From Pseudorhizobium pelagicum (GTDB lineage Bacteria; Pseudomonadota; Alphaproteobacteria; Rhizobiales; Rhizobiaceae): a DNA stretch of 62,601 nt. The translations under genes and the position numbers were made by a program. The DNA lies in contig JOKI01000026.1 of the NCBI GenBank assembly GCA_000722615.1, forward strand, positions 1-62,601, given 5' to 3'. The notes below the pieces were generated by a model, which did not search any database, was not told the origin of the DNA, and worked only from the letters and a program-made list of their open reading frames with translations. Below are positions 45,965 to 55,088 of this stretch, piece by piece. Position 1 is the stretch's first letter. Every line of letters begins with the position of its first letter.

Positions 45965-48865
45965 ATGCTGAATGGCCTGGGGCCGACGTCGCCACTCGGC
46001 AGCCCATCCAGCTGGTCCGCGGGTCTGCGAACACTGGTTGCGACGGTTCTGCAGGCGCCGCTGCAGGTCATCCTTTTCTGGGGTCCGGACTATATCGCCC
46101 TCTACAACGATGCTTATGCGGCAACAATCGGCGACAAGCACCCGTCCGCTTTCGGCCAGCCGGCTTCCTTCCACTGGCGCGAACTGTGGCATGATCTGGA
46201 GCCGCTTCTGGCTCAGGTGCGCGAGACCGGAAACCCGGTCTTGATGAAGGACCGGCCTTTCTCCATCGAGCGCCAGGGCCTGCCGGAAAACGTCACCTTC
46301 GACATCTCCTTTTCGCCTGTGCCAGGCGAGGCGGGCGCTGTGGCCGGCGTTCTGTGCATCGTCAACGAGACCACCGAGCGCACCGCTTACGAGCAGCGGA
46401 TCCGGGAAAGCGAGATCCGCTTTCGCAACATGGCCGACAGCGCGCCCGTGATGATGTGGGTGGTCGACGAGACCGGCTACTGCACCTACCTCAACTTGCG
46501 CTGGTACGCCTTCACCGGCCAGACCGCCGAACAGGCGGAAGGCTACGGCTGGCTGGAGGCGATGCATCCGGACGACAAGGAGCGCGCCAGCCGCGTGTTC
46601 CTTCAGGCGCTGGCCAGCAAGCAACCCTTCCGTCTCGAATATCGACTCCGCCGCGCCGATGGCGTCTACCGATGGGCGATCGATGCCGCGGAGCCGAGAT
46701 TCACGCCGGACGGAGTCTTCGTCGGCTACATCGGCTCGGTCATCGACATCGACGACCGCTTCGAGATCGAACAGAAGCTGCGCCAGAGCGAGGCAAACCT
46801 CAGAGCGATCACGCACTCGATCGACCAGATGATCTGGGCTACCCGCCCCGACGGTTTCCACGATTTCTACAACGACCGCTGGTACGAATATACCGGCGTT
46901 CCCTGCGGTTCGACCGATGGTGCGGGCTGGAACGACATGTTCCATCCGGACGACCAGGAGCGTGCCTGGGCCATATGGCAGGAATCGCTGTCCAGCGGTA
47001 AGCCCTACCATATCGAGTACCGGCTGAAGCACCGCTCCGGCGAGTATCGCTGGGTGATCGGCCGCGCAAACGCCGTGCGGGGCCTGGATGGCGAAATTCT
47101 CCGCTGGTACGGTACCTGCACCGACATCCATGAGCTGAAGACCGCCGAGCTGCACCGCTCCGCCCTGGTTGCCTTCCAGGAAAAGGTGGCCGATCACGAC
47201 GATCCGGTCGATGTGGCCTATGCCGCCTCCCAGATGCTGGGAGATGCCCTGAAGGTTGATCGTGTTGGCTACGGGACCATCGACATCGAGGCGGAGACCG
47301 TTCTGATCGACCGGGACTGGACCGCCGAGACCGTCGAAAGCCTCAAGGGCGTGCGGCACCTGCGCCACTACGGCAGTTTCGTCGACGACCTGAAACGCGG
47401 TGAAACGGTCGTCTTCGAGGATGCCGAACGCGATCCCCGCACCCGGGACAAGGCGGCCAACCTGGCGGCAATCTCCGCCCGTTCCATCGTCAACATCCCG
47501 ATCCGCGAGCAGAGCGGGCTGGTGGCGCTGCTCTTCATCAACAGTGCAAAACCCCGGCACTGGACCGAGGAAGAACTGCGCTTCATTCGCGACGTCGCCG
47601 AACTGACCCGCCAGGCCGTGGAGCGGCGCCGCGCCGAGGCGGAACTGCGCCATCTGACGCAGACGCTGGAAGAGCAGGTCCTGCAGCGGACGGAAGAGCT
47701 GCGCCGCTCGGAAGAGCAGCTGCGCCAGAGCCAGAAGATGGAAGCGGTCGGCCAGCTGACCGGCGGCATCGCCCACGACTTCAACAACAATCTCGCTGTC
47801 ATCATCGGCGGCCTGAGCCTCCTGCAGCGACGCCTCAAGCGCGGCGAGACCCACGACCTCGAACGCCTGATCGTCGGCGCCACGGAAGGTGCCCAGCGGG
47901 CGGCGACCTTGACCCAGCGGCTGCTTGCCTTCTCCCGCCAGCAGCCACTGTCTCCCGAGCCCGTCGACGGCAACCGCATGGTCGCCGGCATGAACGACCT
48001 TCTGGTGCGCTCGCTCGGCGAGCATATCCGCATCGAGACGGTGCTGGCCGCCGGGCTCTGGAAGACCAGGGCCGATGTCAGCCAGCTGGAGAACGCCATC
48101 CTCAACCTCGCCGTCAACGCCCGCGATGCCATGCCCGACGGCGGCCGCCTGACGATCGAGACGGCCAATGCCCATGTCGATGATGCCTATGCCGGCGAAC
48201 ACGACATCGGCGCCGGCCAATACGTGCTGATTGCGGTGACCGATACCGGCACCGGCATGACCCCGGACGTCATCGCGCGCGCCTTCGACCCCTTTTTCAC
48301 CACCAAGGTGGTCGGTAAGGGGACAGGCCTTGGCCTCAGCCAGGTCTTCGGCTTCGTGCGGCAGACGGGCGGCCACATCAAGATCTATTCCGAGCCGGGG
48401 CAGGGAACGACCGTCAAGATCTATCTGCGCCGTTTCTATGGCGAGGACGCCCCGCCGACGATTGCCGTCGCCGAGCCCCAGGTGCCGCGCGGCACCGGCG
48501 AGCGGATCTTTGTCGTCGAGGACGATGATCGCGTCCGCTTCTTCACCGTCGAGACGCTGCGCGAACTCGGCTACAGCGTCACCTATGCCGCAAGTGGCCC
48601 GGAAGCGCTGTCGGTCTTCGAGGCCGGCCACCGCTTCGACCTCCTGTTCACCGACATCGTCATGCCGGAAATGAACGGCCGCAGGCTCGCCGACAAGGCG
48701 CTCGAACTGCAGCCCGGGCTGAAGGTCGTCTTTGCGACCGGCTACACCAGCAATGCCGTCGTCCACAACGGCATCGTCGATCCTGGCACCAACTTCCTGC
48801 AGAAGCCCTTCACCATCGACCAGGTGGCCCGCAAGCTGCGCGACGTTCTCGACGCCACCGCCTAA
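45965..48865 (+). CDS. Hybrid histidine kinase (PAS-PAS-PAS-GAF-HisKA-HATPase-REC)
   Basis: A 966-residue cytoplasmic sensor without membrane segments. Three PAS modules lie at about 25-140, 150-270 and 275-395 (with FHPDD- and YRW-type signatures). A GAF domain at about 400-560 and a coiled linker lead to HisKA with phospho-His H604 in GGIAHDFNNNLAV, an ATPase lid with DTGTGM and GTGLGLSQVFG, and a receiver domain with phospho-Asp D897 in LLFTDIVMPE. This is the HWE/PhyR-unrelated FixL-like type with receiver feedback or phosphorelay. TTG codons at 45950 and 45929 are alternative starts. No dedicated response regulator lies next to it. Confidence 0.92.
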   Translation: MLNGLGPTSPLGSPSSWSAGLRTLVATVLQAPLQVILFWGPDYIALYNDAYAATIGDKHPSAFGQPASFHWRELWHDLEPLLAQVRETGNPVLMKDRPFSIERQGLPENVTFDISFSPVPGEAGAVAGVLCIVNETTERTAYEQRIRESEIRFRNMADSAPVMMWVVDETGYCTYLNLRWYAFTGQTAEQAEGYGWLEAMHPDDKERASRVFLQALASKQPFRLEYRLRRADGVYRWAIDAAEPRFTPDGVFVGYIGSVIDIDDRFEIEQKLRQSEANLRAITHSIDQMIWATRPDGFHDFYNDRWYEYTGVPCGSTDGAGWNDMFHPDDQERAWAIWQESLSSGKPYHIEYRLKHRSGEYRWVIGRANAVRGLDGEILRWYGTCTDIHELKTAELHRSALVAFQEKVADHDDPVDVAYAASQMLGDALKVDRVGYGTIDIEAETVLIDRDWTAETVESLKGVRHLRHYGSFVDDLKRGETVVFEDAERDPRTRDKAANLAAISARSIVNIPIREQSGLVALLFINSAKPRHWTEEELRFIRDVAELTRQAVERRRAEAELRHLTQTLEEQVLQRTEELRRSEEQLRQSQKMEAVGQLTGGIAHDFNNNLAVIIGGLSLLQRRLKRGETHDLERLIVGATEGAQRAATLTQRLLAFSRQQPLSPEPVDGNRMVAGMNDLLVRSLGEHIRIETVLAAGLWKTRADVSQLENAILNLAVNARDAMPDGGRLTIETANAHVDDAYAGEHDIGAGQYVLIAVTDTGTGMTPDVIARAFDPFFTTKVVGKGTGLGLSQVFGFVRQTGGHIKIYSEPGQGTTVKIYLRRFYGEDAPPTIAVAEPQVPRGTGERIFVVEDDDRVRFFTVETLRELGYSVTYAASGPEALSVFEAGHRFDLLFTDIVMPEMNGRRLADKALELQPGLKVVFATGYTSNAVVHNGIVDPGTNFLQKPFTIDQVARKLRDVLDATA

Positions 48866-49050
48866 TTCTTCGCGGCTATGAGGTTGCTGCACTCGCGCCT
48901 TCGTCCTGAGCCCCGGGAGCGGGCAGGCGGGTGGTCCCGACGCGGCTTCCGAAAGTTCGGGAGCCATGCTTGAGCAGCAAATGCTGAAATAATGAGCAGT
49001 AAAAGAAATGGTCAAAAATTAGCTTGACGACCGAAGGAAATTGGCCTCCA

Positions 49051-49086
49051 CTGCACCAATCGAGAATTGGTGCGGGATTGGTGCAG
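49051..49086. promoter_or_regulatory. Three-copy operator at the GntR gene
   Basis: GCACCAAT at 49053-49060, its complement ATTGGTGC at 49066-49073, and ATTGGTGC again at 49077-49084. The outer copies extend to the 11-bp arms CTGCACCAATC (49051) and GATTGGTGCAG (49076). The second and third copies are 11 bp apart, one helical turn. This looks like an operator for a GntR dimer, probably autoregulatory. A TTGACG at 49024-49029 could be the -35 element. Confidence 0.6.
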
Positions 49087-49088
49087 CC

Positions 49089-49817
49089 GTGGAGACGACC
49101 GGACACGACAACGCAAACTACGCGCTGGATCGCCTCCGAGAACTGCTCGGCAAGGGGCAGATCGATGCGGACGGGAAGCTGCCGACCGAACGGGCGCTTT
49201 CGGAAATGCTCGGTACCGGACGGCGAGCCGTCCGCCGGGCGCTGGAAGTCCTGGAATCGGAAGGTCTGATCTGGCGCAAGCAGGGTGCCGGAACCTTCGT
49301 CGGCGAACGTCCCGATGGCCTGGGCGGTGATTTCGGTGCCATCGTCGCCGTGACCGATCCGATGGAGATCATGGAAGTCCGGCTTCGCATCGAACCCCAG
49401 CTTGCCCAGCTTGCCGCCCTGCGCGCCAAGCCGAAGGAGATCGAGCGGATGCGGGCGCTTGCGGCCAAGATCATCGACAGCGAGGACGCCGACACCCGGG
49501 AACTCTGGGACGGCGCGCTGCATCGGCAGATTGCCCAGAGCGCCGGCAACCAGCTGTTTCTCACCATCTTCGACGTCGTCAACCGCGTCCGCCAGGACGA
49601 GGCCTGGCAGGCACTGCGGGAGCGTGCGCGAGCGGCCGGCAACACGGTCAATATCTCGCTGGCCCAGCACATCGCCATCATCGACGCCATTGCCGAACGC
49701 GACCCGTCCCGGGCCGGTGAGGCCATGCGTCAGCACCTCCTGATGCTCCAGGAGCGTCTCATCCGGGCCACCTCGCTTGAGCATCCGGAGGATACCGGTC
49801 TCAGCCATGCATCCTGA
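49089..49817 (+). CDS. GntR-family (FCD/FadR-type) regulator
   Basis: A 242-residue regulator from the GTG at 49089. The winged helix shows LPTERALSEMLGTGRRAVRRALEVLESEGLIWRKQGAGTFV, followed by an FCD effector domain with VRLRIEPQLAQLAALR, ELWDGALHRQIAQSAGNQL and the late QHIAIIDAIAERD metal/ligand segments. The start is uncertain: a TTG at 49041 has AAGGA only two bases away and would place the operator inside the gene. It precedes the Gsi-like importer genes on the same strand and probably represses them. Confidence 0.87.
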   Translation: METTGHDNANYALDRLRELLGKGQIDADGKLPTERALSEMLGTGRRAVRRALEVLESEGLIWRKQGAGTFVGERPDGLGGDFGAIVAVTDPMEIMEVRLRIEPQLAQLAALRAKPKEIERMRALAAKIIDSEDADTRELWDGALHRQIAQSAGNQLFLTIFDVVNRVRQDEAWQALRERARAAGNTVNISLAQHIAIIDAIAERDPSRAGEAMRQHLLMLQERLIRATSLEHPEDTGLSHAS

Positions 49818-49898
49818 CTTCGGCTCATGCAGCCGGACCAAGCCGGAGAAAACCGGCCAAGAACAAGAATGTCCCCGAAAACAGCCAGAGGAAAGATC

Positions 49899-51407
49899 AT
49901 GAGAAAACTGACCACACTGACAGCAGCACTGTTGGCAACTGCCATCGCCTTCCCGGCGGCATCCGCTGAACTTCGCATCGGCCTCCAGGACGATGCCGAC
50001 GTTCTCGATCCCGCGCAGTCGAGAACCTTCGTCGGCCGCATCGTCTACACCGCCATGTGCGACAAGCTGGTCGACATCTCCCAGGAGATGAAGATCGTGC
50101 CGCAGCTGGCCACCGAATGGAACTGGTCGCAGGACGGCAAGGAACTGACCATGACACTGCGGGAGGGCGTCAAGTTTCACGACGATACGCCGTTCAACGC
50201 GGAGGCCGTGGTTGCCACCATCGAACGCAACATGACGCTGCCGGAATCCCGCCGCAAGAGCGAGCTTTCGTCCGTCGAGAAGGTTGAGGCCACCGGCGAG
50301 CACGAGGTGAAATTCACCCTGAAAAGCCCGGACGTGACCCTCCTGGCGCAGCTCTCCGACCGCGCCGGCATGATCGTTTCACCCAAGGCCGCAGAGGAAC
50401 TCGGCGCAAACTTCGGCAGCCATCCGGTCTGCGCCGGCCCGTTCAAGTTCGTCGAGCGCATCCAGCAGGACCGCATCGTGCTGGAGAAGTTCCAGGACTA
50501 CTGGAACGCGGATCAGGTCTTCCTCGACAAGGTGACCTACCTGCCGATCCCCGACACCACCGTTCGGCTTGCCAACCTGCGGTCCGGCGACCTGGATATT
50601 GCAGAGCGCATTTCTGCCTCGGACGCAGCAGCGGTGAAGGCCGACTCCAGCCTCACCTATGCGGACGTCATCGGCCCGGGCTACATGGCCATGTATGTCA
50701 ACGTCGGAAACGGTGCGAGGGCGGAAAACCCGCTCGGCCAGGACAAGCGCCTGCGCCAGGCTTTCTCGCTGGCCATCGACCGGGAGGCCATCAACCAGAT
50801 CGTCTTCGAAGGCACGGCGAAGGGCGGCAACCAGCCATTCCCGCCGACGAGCCCCTGGTTCAACCAGAACCTTCCCGTTCCTGCCCGCGACATCGCCAAG
50901 GCCAAGGAACTGATGAAGGAAGCCGGTCACGAGACCCTCGACGTCGAACTGCAGCACGCCAACAACACCACCCAGACCCAGATGATGCAGGTCATCCAGT
51001 CGATGGTGGCGGAGGCCGGCTTCAACGTCAGCCTGCGGGCGACGGAATTTGCAACGCTCCTCTCCGAACAGACGGCCGGCAACTACCAGCTGAGCCGCTC
51101 CGACTGGTCCGGCCGTATCGACCCTGATGGCAACATCCACCAGTTCATCACCTGCGAAGGCGGCATCAACGACGTGAAGTACTGCAATCCGGAAGTGGAC
51201 CAGCTGCTGAACGACGCCCGTGCGTCCACGGATGATGCTGTCCGCAAGGAGAAGTATGATGCGGCAAGCGTCATTCTCGCCGACGACATGCCGATCATCT
51301 ACCTCGGCCACCAGCCCTATGCCTACGCCATCGACAACGGCGTCACGGATTTTGCCCCGTCCCCGGACGGCATGATCCGCCTGGTCGGCGTCAAGAACGC
51401 CGACTGA
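49899..51407 (+). CDS. Peptide/glutathione ABC transporter substrate-binding protein
   Basis: A 502-residue periplasmic family 5 binding protein (DppA/GsiB-like). The signal peptide (about 1-22) ends ASA-ELR. Motifs include VLDPAQSRTFVGRIVYTAMCDKL, the REGVKFHDDTPFNAEAV block characteristic of the family and AFSLAIDREAINQIV. It is the first structural gene of the importer and has AGAGGAAAG before the ATG. The neighbouring gamma-glutamyltransferase suggests glutathione or gamma-glutamyl peptides as cargo. Confidence 0.9.
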   Translation: MRKLTTLTAALLATAIAFPAASAELRIGLQDDADVLDPAQSRTFVGRIVYTAMCDKLVDISQEMKIVPQLATEWNWSQDGKELTMTLREGVKFHDDTPFNAEAVVATIERNMTLPESRRKSELSSVEKVEATGEHEVKFTLKSPDVTLLAQLSDRAGMIVSPKAAEELGANFGSHPVCAGPFKFVERIQQDRIVLEKFQDYWNADQVFLDKVTYLPIPDTTVRLANLRSGDLDIAERISASDAAAVKADSSLTYADVIGPGYMAMYVNVGNGARAENPLGQDKRLRQAFSLAIDREAINQIVFEGTAKGGNQPFPPTSPWFNQNLPVPARDIAKAKELMKEAGHETLDVELQHANNTTQTQMMQVIQSMVAEAGFNVSLRATEFATLLSEQTAGNYQLSRSDWSGRIDPDGNIHQFITCEGGINDVKYCNPEVDQLLNDARASTDDAVRKEKYDAASVILADDMPIIYLGHQPYAYAIDNGVTDFAPSPDGMIRLVGVKNAD

Positions 51408-51415
51408 TGTCCTCT

Positions 51416-51440
51416 GGCCGCACGGATCCTCCGTGCGGCC
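51416..51440 (+). terminator. Hairpin between binding-protein and permease genes
   Basis: GGCCGCACGGA at 51416-51426 and TCCGTGCGGCC at 51430-51440 form a perfect 11-bp stem with a three-base loop. There is no T-run. As at 2871, it follows a binding-protein gene and would raise its transcript level relative to the permeases. Confidence 0.7.
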
Positions 51441-51463
51441 GTCCCTGACGCGAGGGCCCTGCC

Positions 51464-52411
51464 ATGCCTGTCTACATCGGAAAGCGGCTGCTGGTCGCGA
51501 TACCGACACTCATCATCATCTCGATCTTCGTCTTCTCGCTGCAGAAGCTCCTGCCGGGAGACCCCGTGCTGGCCATGGCCGGCGAGGAGCGCGACCCTGC
51601 CACGCTCGAATTCCTGCGGGAGAAGTATCGGCTCAACGATCCAGTCATCATGCAGTATTTCTATTGGCTTGGCGGCGTGGTCACCGGCGACTTCGGCATT
51701 TCCCTGCGCACCAACCAGCCGGTGCTGGAGCTGATCGGCGACAAGCTGCCGGTCACCATCCAGCTTGCGGTGATGGCGATGATCTTCGCGCTGGTCATCG
51801 GCATCCCCATGGGCATCCTCGCCGCCGTCTGGAAGAACAGCTGGATCGATTACCTCGCCAACCTCGTGGCGCTGTCGGGCCTCTCCGTTCCCAACTTCTG
51901 GCTCGGCATCATGCTGATCCTGCTGGTCTCGGTAAATCTCGGCTGGCTGCCCGCATCGGGGTACGAGTCCATCTTCGTCGATCCCGTCCGTTCCATTCAG
52001 ACGATGATCATGCCGGCCTTCGTGCTCGGCACGGCGCTGGCGGCGCAATTGATGCGCCACACGCGCTCCTCCATGCTCGGCATCCTGAGCGCCGACTATA
52101 TCCGCACGGCACGGGCCAAGGGCCTGTCGCCCTGGGAGGTGATCATGAGCCACACCTTCCGCAACGCGCTGCTGCCGATCGTCACGATGATCGCCCTGCT
52201 CTTCGGCGAACTGCTCGCCGGTGCCGTGCTGACGGAGCAGATCTTCACCATCCCCGGCTTCGGCAAGCTGATCGTCGATGCCGTCTTCACCCGCGACTAT
52301 GCGGTGGTCCAGGGCGTCGTCTTGTGCACCGCCGTCGGCTTCATCCTCATGAACCTTATCGCCGACGTGCTTTACGTCCTCCTGAACCCGAGACTGAGGG
52401 CAACGCTATGA
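51464..52411 (+). CDS. Dipeptide/glutathione ABC transporter permease (DppB/GsiC-like)
   Basis: A 315-residue inner-membrane permease. The N terminus YIGKRLLVAIPTLIIISIFVF and the EAA loop (YIRTARAKGLSPWEVIMSHTFRNALLP) mark the oligopeptide permease family. About six helices. Its stop overlaps the start of the next permease (ATGA). Confidence 0.93.
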   Translation: MPVYIGKRLLVAIPTLIIISIFVFSLQKLLPGDPVLAMAGEERDPATLEFLREKYRLNDPVIMQYFYWLGGVVTGDFGISLRTNQPVLELIGDKLPVTIQLAVMAMIFALVIGIPMGILAAVWKNSWIDYLANLVALSGLSVPNFWLGIMLILLVSVNLGWLPASGYESIFVDPVRSIQTMIMPAFVLGTALAAQLMRHTRSSMLGILSADYIRTARAKGLSPWEVIMSHTFRNALLPIVTMIALLFGELLAGAVLTEQIFTIPGFGKLIVDAVFTRDYAVVQGVVLCTAVGFILMNLIADVLYVLLNPRLRATL

Positions 52412-53277
52412 CAGTGGTTGAAACGATCAACGCTGCACCGGCGCGTCAGAAGAGCCGCGCCTGGCGCAAGATGCGGGCAAACCGCGGCGCCCTCGTCGGT
52501 CTCGGCATCATCCTTTTCTTCGCGATCCTGGCCGCTGCGGCACCGCTCCTGCCCATTCCCGATCCGGCGGCGACCGACTGGTCGGCGCTCCGCAAGGCCC
52601 CCTCGGCGGCACACTGGCTCGGCACCGACGACCTTGGCCGCGATATCCTCTCACGGATGATCTGGGGGGCGCAGGCCTCGCTGATGGCAGGCGTCTTCTC
52701 GGTCGCCATCGCCGTCTTCATCGGAGTCCCCTTCGGCCTCGTCGCTGGCTATTTCGGCGGCTGGGTGGATCAGGTGATCTCGCGGGTCACCGAAGCGCTG
52801 CTCGCCATGCCGTTCCTGATCACGGCGATCGCACTCGCAGCCTTCCTCGGACCGAGCCTGACGAACGCGATGATCGCCATCGGCCTGTCGGCCATGCCGA
52901 TCTTCGTGCGGCTGACGCGAGGCCAGGTCCTGGCGGTCAAGACGGAAGATTACGTCGAGGGTGCGCGCTCGGTGGGTCTCGGCCACGTCGACATCATGCT
53001 GCGCTACATCCTGCCCAACGTCTTTGCGCCGATCATCGTGCAGGCGACGTTGACGATTGCGACCGCCATCATCGCCGAAGCCAGCCTTTCGTTTCTCGGG
53101 CTCGGCCAGCAGCCGCCGGCACCCAGCTGGGGATCGATGCTGAACGTCGCCAAGAACTTCCTGAGCCAGGCGCCATGGATGGCGATGTGGCCCGGCGTGG
53201 CGATCTTCCTCGTCGTCATCGGCTTCAATCTCCTCGGCGACGGCCTGCGCGATGCGCTGGATCCGCGCGAGGCATGA
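52408..53277 (+). CDS. Dipeptide/glutathione ABC transporter permease (DppC/GsiD-like)
   Basis: A 289-residue permease with the N-terminal MRANRGALVGLGIILFFAILA helix, HWLGTDDLGRDILSRMIWGAQASL and the EAA loop (DYVEGARSVGLGHVDIMLRYILPN). It pairs with the DppB-like subunit, to which it is translationally coupled. The transferase gene follows after 21 bases. Confidence 0.93.
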   Translation: MTVVETINAAPARQKSRAWRKMRANRGALVGLGIILFFAILAAAAPLLPIPDPAATDWSALRKAPSAAHWLGTDDLGRDILSRMIWGAQASLMAGVFSVAIAVFIGVPFGLVAGYFGGWVDQVISRVTEALLAMPFLITAIALAAFLGPSLTNAMIAIGLSAMPIFVRLTRGQVLAVKTEDYVEGARSVGLGHVDIMLRYILPNVFAPIIVQATLTIATAIIAEASLSFLGLGQQPPAPSWGSMLNVAKNFLSQAPWMAMWPGVAIFLVVIGFNLLGDGLRDALDPREA

Positions 53278-53298
53278 CTTTTACAGGGACTGTGACAC

Positions 53299-55083
53299 AT
53301 GACTGACTTTACCACGCGGCCCGAGATCCTCGGTACCTTCGGTGTCTTCACCTCCACCCACTGGATCGCCTCGGCTGTCGGCATGAGCATCCTGGAAAAG
53401 GGTGGCAATGCCTTTGATGCAGCCGTTGCCGCAGGCTTCGTGCTGCAGGTCGTCGAGCCGCATCTCTGCGGTCCGGGCGGCGACATGCCGGCCGTCATCT
53501 ACTCCAAGAAGAAGGACAAGGTCGAGGTCATCTGCGCCCAGGGTCCCGCCCCGGCGGGTGCCACCATCGAGCACTATACCGCCGAGGGACTGACGCTCAT
53601 TCCCGGCGACGGCCTGCTCTCCACCGTCATCCCCGGCGCCTTCGACGGCTGGATGCTGATGCTGCGCGACTACGGCACGATGAGCGTCCGCGAGGTCCTT
53701 GAGCCGGCGATCTATTACGCCGAGCACGGCCATCCGGTCCTGGAACGTGTCTCCAACACCATCAAGGGCCTGGCACCTTTCTTCGAGAAGGAATGGCCGA
53801 CCTCCTATGCCACCTGGCTGCCGGGAGGTGCTGCCCCCGAACCGCTCAGCAACTTCAGGAACCCGGTGCTGGCCGAGACCTGGAAGCGGATCATCGCCGA
53901 GGCAGAGGCAAAATCCGGACGCGAAGAGCAGGTGGAGGCAGCGCGTGACGCCTTCTACCGCGGCTTCGTCGCGGAAGCGATCGACACCTACCTGCAGGAT
54001 GCGGAGGTCATGGATGCCAGCGGATCCCGGCACAAGGGCGTGCTGACCGCCGACGACATGGCCAACTGGCGCGCCACCATCGAAGCGCCGCAAACTTACG
54101 ACTACCACGACTGGACGATCGCCAAGACGCCCGCCTGGGGCCAGGGGCCGGTGCTGCTGCAGTCTCTCGCGCTGCTCAAGGGCTTCGACATCGGCGCCAT
54201 GGATCCGACCGGCCCGGACTTCGTGCATACCGTGGTGGAGGCGATGAAGCTCGCCTTCGCCGACCGCGAGGTCTACTACGGCGATCCGGAGTTCGCGCAG
54301 GTGCCGACGGAGTATCTTCTCTCCGACAATTACAACAACGACCGTCGCAAGCTGATCGGTGCCGAAGCTTCCCATGAGCTGCGGCCAGGAAAGGTGCCCG
54401 GCTACGACCATCAGCATGACCTGACGCTGGCCATGCTGAGCGAGATGAGCGGCACGGGCACCGTCTACGAACCGACCATGTCGCATCTCTCCGAAAAGCG
54501 CGGCGACACCGTGCATATCGACGTCATCGACCGCTGGGGCAACATGGTCTCGACCACCCCGTCCGGCGGATGGCTGCAGTCGTCGCCGATCGTGCCCGGT
54601 CTCGGCTTCGCGCTCAATTCGCGCGCCCAGATGTTCTGGCTGAAGCCCGGCCTGCCCACGTCCCTTGCACCCGGCAAGCGTCCGCGCACGACGCTGACGC
54701 CATCGCTGGCCCTGCACGAAGGCCGCCCGACGCTCGCCTTCGGCACGCCCGGCGGCGACCAGCAGGACCAGTGGCAGCTGCCCTTCTTCCTGCGCTACGT
54801 CCACCACAAGAGCAATCTGCAGGCGGCGATCGACATGCCGCTCTTCCACACCTCGCATTTCCCGGGCTCCTTCTATCCGCGCACGAGTTCCCCGGGCGAG
54901 ATCATGGTCGAGAGCAACATCGGCACGGAGGTGCTCGACGAGCTTCGCCGCCGCGGCCACAAGGTGACCGTCGCCGATCCCTGGACGGTCGGGCGCCTGA
55001 CGGCCGCTCGCCGAGACAAGGACGGCCTGCTGCGGGCAGCCGCCACCCCCCGCCTGATGCAGGCCTATGCGATAGGGAGATGA
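53299..55083 (+). CDS. Gamma-glutamyltransferase-family enzyme without signal peptide
   Basis: A 594-residue Ntn-hydrolase of the GGT family. The large-subunit start GMSILEKGGNAFDAAVAAGFVLQVVEPHLCGPGG is present. The autoprocessing site is the Thr near residue 404 in GDTVHIDVIDRWGNMVS, and STTPSGGW follows. The usual Thr-Thr-His dyad reads Thr-Val-His. There is no signal peptide, unlike periplasmic GGT, so cleavage of gamma-glutamyl peptides (or a gamma-lactam/acyl substrate) would occur after import. The gene sits inside the transporter operon between permease and ATPase. Confidence 0.9.
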   Translation: MTDFTTRPEILGTFGVFTSTHWIASAVGMSILEKGGNAFDAAVAAGFVLQVVEPHLCGPGGDMPAVIYSKKKDKVEVICAQGPAPAGATIEHYTAEGLTLIPGDGLLSTVIPGAFDGWMLMLRDYGTMSVREVLEPAIYYAEHGHPVLERVSNTIKGLAPFFEKEWPTSYATWLPGGAAPEPLSNFRNPVLAETWKRIIAEAEAKSGREEQVEAARDAFYRGFVAEAIDTYLQDAEVMDASGSRHKGVLTADDMANWRATIEAPQTYDYHDWTIAKTPAWGQGPVLLQSLALLKGFDIGAMDPTGPDFVHTVVEAMKLAFADREVYYGDPEFAQVPTEYLLSDNYNNDRRKLIGAEASHELRPGKVPGYDHQHDLTLAMLSEMSGTGTVYEPTMSHLSEKRGDTVHIDVIDRWGNMVSTTPSGGWLQSSPIVPGLGFALNSRAQMFWLKPGLPTSLAPGKRPRTTLTPSLALHEGRPTLAFGTPGGDQQDQWQLPFFLRYVHHKSNLQAAIDMPLFHTSHFPGSFYPRTSSPGEIMVESNIGTEVLDELRRRGHKVTVADPWTVGRLTAARRDKDGLLRAAATPRLMQAYAIGR

Positions 55084-55088
55084 CCTTG

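Noticed and set aside
45731..49015. Open reading frame of 1094 codons on the minus strand opposite the hybrid kinase gene
   Set aside because: It is a codon-bias shadow of the GC-rich kinase gene; the product is rich in Asp, Gly, Val and Arg, shows no family motif and runs past both ends of the real gene.
54570..55088. Upstream extension of the fused ATPase frame over the transferase gene
   Set aside because: The extra 170 codons are an Arg/Ala/Pro-rich shadow of the transferase gene; the true start has a ribosome site at 55089.
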